This document shows positions 61,229 through 64,000 of a stretch of DNA of 64,000 nt, piece by piece (within the stretch, counting starts at the first letter, position 1; the number at the start of each line of letters is the position of its first letter). Source of the stretch: Bartonella bilalgolemi (GTDB lineage: Bacteria; Pseudomonadota; Alphaproteobacteria; Rhizobiales; Rhizobiaceae); assembly GCF_023500045.1 (NCBI RefSeq), contig NZ_JAMCOF010000007.1, positions 20,534-84,533 on the forward strand, in the 5' to 3' direction. The position numbers were made by a program, and so were the translations under genes. The notes beneath the pieces were generated by a model, which was not told the DNA's origin, did not search any database, and saw nothing but the letters and a program-made list of their open reading frames with translations.

Positions 61229-62602
61229 ATGCCTCAACATCAAATTAATTTTACTGCAACACGTTCTGATAAGAGCTACCCTATCCTCTTAATTGATACA
61301 AAAAACTTTGCTAATTTAGCTCTTGATCCGCCAATAACCTCATGGATGAAAGTTAATGGCTTTACTGGAAAAGCAGGACAAATATTATTTATTCCCCATG
61401 AAACAGGACAATTAAAACAAGTTTTATTTGGACTCGGTGATAAGGAAAACGCTTTCATCACTGGCCTCCTTCCTAAAAATCTCCTTACTGGCCATTGGCA
61501 TTTAGAAGGAACAGCCTCAAATGAAATGAATACCTATCTTGGATTAGCATTTGGAAGCTATCAATTTAACCGCTATCGTCAAAAATCCCCTTCTAAATCA
61601 TTATCGATCCATGTACATAACGCAATTGATCTGGATGAACTTAAACGAATTTACGAAACTGTCTTTTTTGTCCGTGATCTTATCAATACTCCAGCTAATG
61701 ATATGAATCCTAACACTCTCGAAATAATAACGCGCCAACTAGGACAGACTTATAATGCTCATGTCACAAGTATTTGTGGAGATGATCTTTTAGCACAAAA
61801 TTTTCCGATGATTCATACCGTAGGACGAGCAAGCAGCATTGCACCACGACTCATTGAACTACAATGGGGACAAGAAAACCATTCTAAAATCACATTGGTT
61901 GGCAAAGGAGTAACTTTTGATTCTGGAGGATTAGATATTAAATCTGCCAATAATATGCTATTAATGAAAAAGGATATGGGTGGTAGTGCGCATGTTTTAG
62001 GATTAGCAAAACTAATCATGGATGCAAAACTTCCTTTTTGTTTGCGTGTTTTAATTCCCGCCGTTGAAAATTCCATTTCTGCTAATGCTTTTCGGCCAGG
62101 TGATATCCTTCAAAGCCGTAAGGGATTAACTGTTGAGGTTGGTAATACAGACGCTGAAGGTCGGCTTATTCTTGCTGACGCCCTAACCTATGGTGATGAA
62201 AAAAGCCCGCAATTCATGATTTGCATGGCGACTTTAACTGGAGCAGCTCGCATAGCGTTAGGGCCAGATCTCCCTGCGTTTTATTGCAACGACTCAATAT
62301 GGGCGCAGAAAATTTTTCAATCGGCAAATTTCGTTACTGATCCTCTATGGCAAATGCCACTTTGGAAACCCTATAGAGAAATGTTATCATCACCAATTGC
62401 CGACATTAGTAATACATCCGGAAACAACTTTGCTGGTTCTATAACTGCCGCTTTATTTTTAAATTCCTTTGTCGAAAAAGCTGAAAATTTCGCTCATTTT
62501 GATCTTTATGGATGGACTCCAAAAGAAACACCAGGTTATCCTATCGGTGGAACCGCACAAGCTATTCGTGCTCTTTATAAGCTCTTCAAAGATCAAATTT
62601 AA
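61229..62602 (+). CDS. M17 leucyl aminopeptidase family protein
   Basis: This zinc/manganese aminopeptidase releases N-terminal residues from peptides. I start it at 61229 (MPQHQINFTATRS, 457 residues), with AAGGATT upstream; the longer frame overlaps coaA. Metal-binding motifs are GKGVTFDSGGLDIKSANNM with the catalytic Lys, MKKDMGGSA, and NTDAEGRLILADAL. The N-terminal domain is shorter than in E. coli PepA, as in many alphaproteobacterial relatives. It is followed by an NlpC/P60 gene. Confidence 0.93.
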   Translation: MPQHQINFTATRSDKSYPILLIDTKNFANLALDPPITSWMKVNGFTGKAGQILFIPHETGQLKQVLFGLGDKENAFITGLLPKNLLTGHWHLEGTASNEMNTYLGLAFGSYQFNRYRQKSPSKSLSIHVHNAIDLDELKRIYETVFFVRDLINTPANDMNPNTLEIITRQLGQTYNAHVTSICGDDLLAQNFPMIHTVGRASSIAPRLIELQWGQENHSKITLVGKGVTFDSGGLDIKSANNMLLMKKDMGGSAHVLGLAKLIMDAKLPFCLRVLIPAVENSISANAFRPGDILQSRKGLTVEVGNTDAEGRLILADALTYGDEKSPQFMICMATLTGAARIALGPDLPAFYCNDSIWAQKIFQSANFVTDPLWQMPLWKPYREMLSSPIADISNTSGNNFAGSITAALFLNSFVEKAENFAHFDLYGWTPKETPGYPIGGTAQAIRALYKLFKDQI

Positions 62603-62680
62603 AGAAAATTACAATTTTACTCTTTCTGTTGAATAAAAAATCCATTAATATTTATTAGCTAGTTCGTTAAAGGTAAAAAA

Positions 62681-63535
62681 ATGCCCTATAAAAATTCGGA
62701 GTTCCATACATCTCAAGATATCCTCACAAATCAACAATGTGAAAAAAAAATAGAGACTCCATATTCTATCCAAGGGGAAAAAAGGCGCGTTAATACAGCT
62801 GTTGCAGGTCTATTTAAAGAGAACAGTAAAAAGAGCGAAAGGCAAACAGAGTGCCTCTTCGGAGAAGAGGTCTTAATTCTTGAGCACGATGAGGCCATGT
62901 CAAAGGTAGAATCGCTTAAAGATGGCTATGTAGGTTACATTGATACACAAATCCTTTGCACGTCGACCATAAAACAAACACATATTGTTTCAGTTCCTCG
63001 TACTTTCCAATATTCGCAAGCTGACTTAAAAAAAACCGTAGAACGCGCTTTATCTATGGGAAGCAAAGTAACCGTTATTGATGTAACCGAAACACGGGGT
63101 ACAATGTATTCTATTCTTGAAAATGAAACAGCTATTGTTTCTTCTCATCTTCGTCCTATTGAGCATACGTTCAAAGATTATGTAAATGTTGCTCAGACTT
63201 TTATTCGCACACCTTACCTTTGGGGCGGTGTTAGTGCTTTTGGTCTTGATTGTTCTGGACTAGTTCAACTTTCTATGATGATGGCAGGAAAAACAGTGTT
63301 ACGTGATACTAGTATGCAACAGCAAACTATAGGAAAACAACTAACAGACACTGATATTCTTGAACGGGGTGATTTGATTTTTTGGCAAGGCCATGTTGCA
63401 ATTATGATTGACTGTGAAAATATTATTCATACAAACGGTTATTCTATGGATGTTATGGTTGAACCTTTAGAAACAGCAATTATACGAATTGCTAAAAGTG
63501 GTAAACATCCTGTAGCAAAGCGTCGACCACTTTAA
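62681..63535 (+). CDS. NlpC/P60 family peptidase with SH3-like N-terminal region
   Basis: This cysteine peptidase of the NlpC/P60 clan probably cleaves peptidoglycan stem peptides or recycled muropeptides. The C-terminal catalytic domain (about 160-280) has the Cys in FGLDCSGLVQL, His in FWQGHVAIM, and a third polar residue in IIHTNGYSM. The N-terminal part has SH3-like segments (about 50-95 and 100-155). No signal peptide is evident. This pairing with the upstream aminopeptidase is common in Rhizobiales, which suggests peptide recycling; that is inference. Confidence 0.9.
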   Translation: MPYKNSEFHTSQDILTNQQCEKKIETPYSIQGEKRRVNTAVAGLFKENSKKSERQTECLFGEEVLILEHDEAMSKVESLKDGYVGYIDTQILCTSTIKQTHIVSVPRTFQYSQADLKKTVERALSMGSKVTVIDVTETRGTMYSILENETAIVSSHLRPIEHTFKDYVNVAQTFIRTPYLWGGVSAFGLDCSGLVQLSMMMAGKTVLRDTSMQQQTIGKQLTDTDILERGDLIFWQGHVAIMIDCENIIHTNGYSMDVMVEPLETAIIRIAKSGKHPVAKRRPL

Positions 63536-63836
63536 CAATACCGTACAAATCTAATAGTTATAACATCTTAAATGCTGTTTCAGAACCTTCTATGTATTGA
63601 ATTACTTTGAATTTTTAATATTTGTAAATAAAATCTATAGCTCTCTTTATTCTTTTAATGACTATTTTTTCTATATTTAACCTTTTGATACTATAAATTA
63701 TTTTTTTAAATAAGAAACATATAAACAAATGAAATATTCCTGAAAATTAGAATCAGAATTTCTGTAAGTTCCGCTAAAAAACTTAACGAAACTCACAAAC
63801 AATCGTTCAAAACAAAAGCAGACTAATTTTGAAGGA
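63536..63836. other. non-coding gap between NlpC/P60 gene and autotransporter fragment
   Basis: About 300 AT-rich bases between convergent genes. No frame or RNA gene was recognised. The only structure seen is the long inverted repeat at 63764-63796, listed separately. Confidence 0.55.
63764..63796 (-). terminator. 14-bp hairpin downstream of the autotransporter gene
   Basis: GTGAGTTTCGTTAA and TTAGCGGAACTTAC pair along 14 positions with a five-base loop. The three non-Watson-Crick positions are G-U pairs only in minus-strand RNA, so the structure fits a transcript of the autotransporter. No strong T tract follows, so terminator or mRNA-stabilising function is uncertain. Confidence 0.45.
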
Positions 63837-64000
63837 TTAAAATTGATAACGTAATCCACCCGAAACACTAATTCCAGAGAAACCGGCTTTGGTTAATTTA
63901 TGTTTGTATAACAAATCGCCATGAAGTGCTATAGTATTAGATAATTGGGCGTGAACACCCATACCTGTTTCAACTGTAGAACCAAATGCACCTAACTGAA
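63837..64000 (-). CDS. autotransporter beta-barrel C-terminus, cut by window edge
   Basis: Translating the minus strand from the edge gives GAFGSTVETGMGVHAQL, later LHGDLLYKHKL, and the ending SVSGGLRYQF before TAA at 63837-63839. These are the last strands of a type V autotransporter barrel, with the terminal Phe needed for Bam-dependent insertion. Autotransporters with this ending are numerous in Bartonella and often mediate host-cell binding. The passenger domain lies beyond the window, so its function cannot be judged. Only the last 54 codons or so are here. Confidence 0.82.
   Translation of the reverse strand, partial: QLGAFGSTVETGMGVHAQLSNTIALHGDLLYKHKLTKAGFSGISVSGGLRYQF

Noticed and set aside
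1..64000. tRNA genes, CRISPR arrays, insertion sequences, prophage or integrase genes
   Set aside because: None was seen on either strand by eye; no tRNA-like T-arm with matching acceptor stems and no transposase or integrase motifs were found. A tRNAscan or profile search would be decisive.

Overview
The window reads as chromosomal DNA from an AT-rich alphaproteobacterium of the order Rhizobiales, most likely a Bartonella species. Three things point there. First, the gene order of the right-hand two thirds (dnaX-ybaB-recR; tsaB-rimI-miaB-phoH-ybeY-corC-lnt-XRE-metK-trmB; rimP-nusA-ylxR-infB-rbfA-truB; rpsO-pnp; hslVU; coaA; an M17 aminopeptidase followed by NlpC/P60) is typical of Rhizobiales. 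Second, there is a tandem array of Omp25/Omp31-type porin-like genes that match the hemin-binding protein (Hbp/Pap31) family of Bartonella. Third, the right edge holds the tail of an autotransporter beta-barrel of the kind common in that genus. The species is not determined, and the genus call is inference from recognised protein families and synteny.

Layout. 1-6530: rRNA and tRNA maturation genes (rsmD, an RluB-type pseudouridine synthase, tadA), a small lipoprotein and ileS. 6785-10743: the Hbp-like outer membrane array, with three intact genes, a fourth unit that keeps only the promoter element and signal peptide, and a fifth that is an internally deleted relic. 10937-16052: RNase D, an M20 peptidase, mutM, an M29 aminopeptidase and a SleB-type cell-wall hydrolase, all on the minus strand. 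16515-21901: a complete pstSCAB-phoU phosphate uptake operon. 21997-28297: gshB, a divergent moeB/thiF-like gene, an Opp/Yej-type peptide ABC transporter without an adjacent binding protein, and a membrane-anchored cytochrome c. 28409-51196: mostly plus-strand housekeeping genes, with kdsB, a small secreted unknown, the 4.5S SRP RNA and then the long information-processing blocks. 51301-64000: an MFS exporter, rpsO-pnp, rsmC-like, hslVU, asparaginase, coaA, an M17 aminopeptidase, NlpC/P60 and the autotransporter fragment.

How the genes work together. The plus-strand block is a translation and RNA-decay core: NusA, IF-2, RbfA, RimP, TruB, S15, PNPase, YbeY and PhoH. The tRNA modification genes (tadA, tsaB, miaB, trmB, truB) are spread through it. 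The host-facing part is the Hbp array and the autotransporter; in Bartonella the Hbp family binds heme at the cell surface.

No phage, insertion sequence, CRISPR array or clearly foreign island was seen, and I did not find a wholly new system. The observations most worth following are the array with its shared upstream element and decayed units, the two-hairpin leader with an intrinsic terminator before rimP-nusA-infB, an A9 run in dnaX placed where slippage would make a short gamma-like product, and a dyad inside the putative metK promoter next to an XRE regulator gene. Several start codons were moved from the longest open frame because of a visible ribosome binding site or the family's normal N-terminus; each case is noted in its entry.
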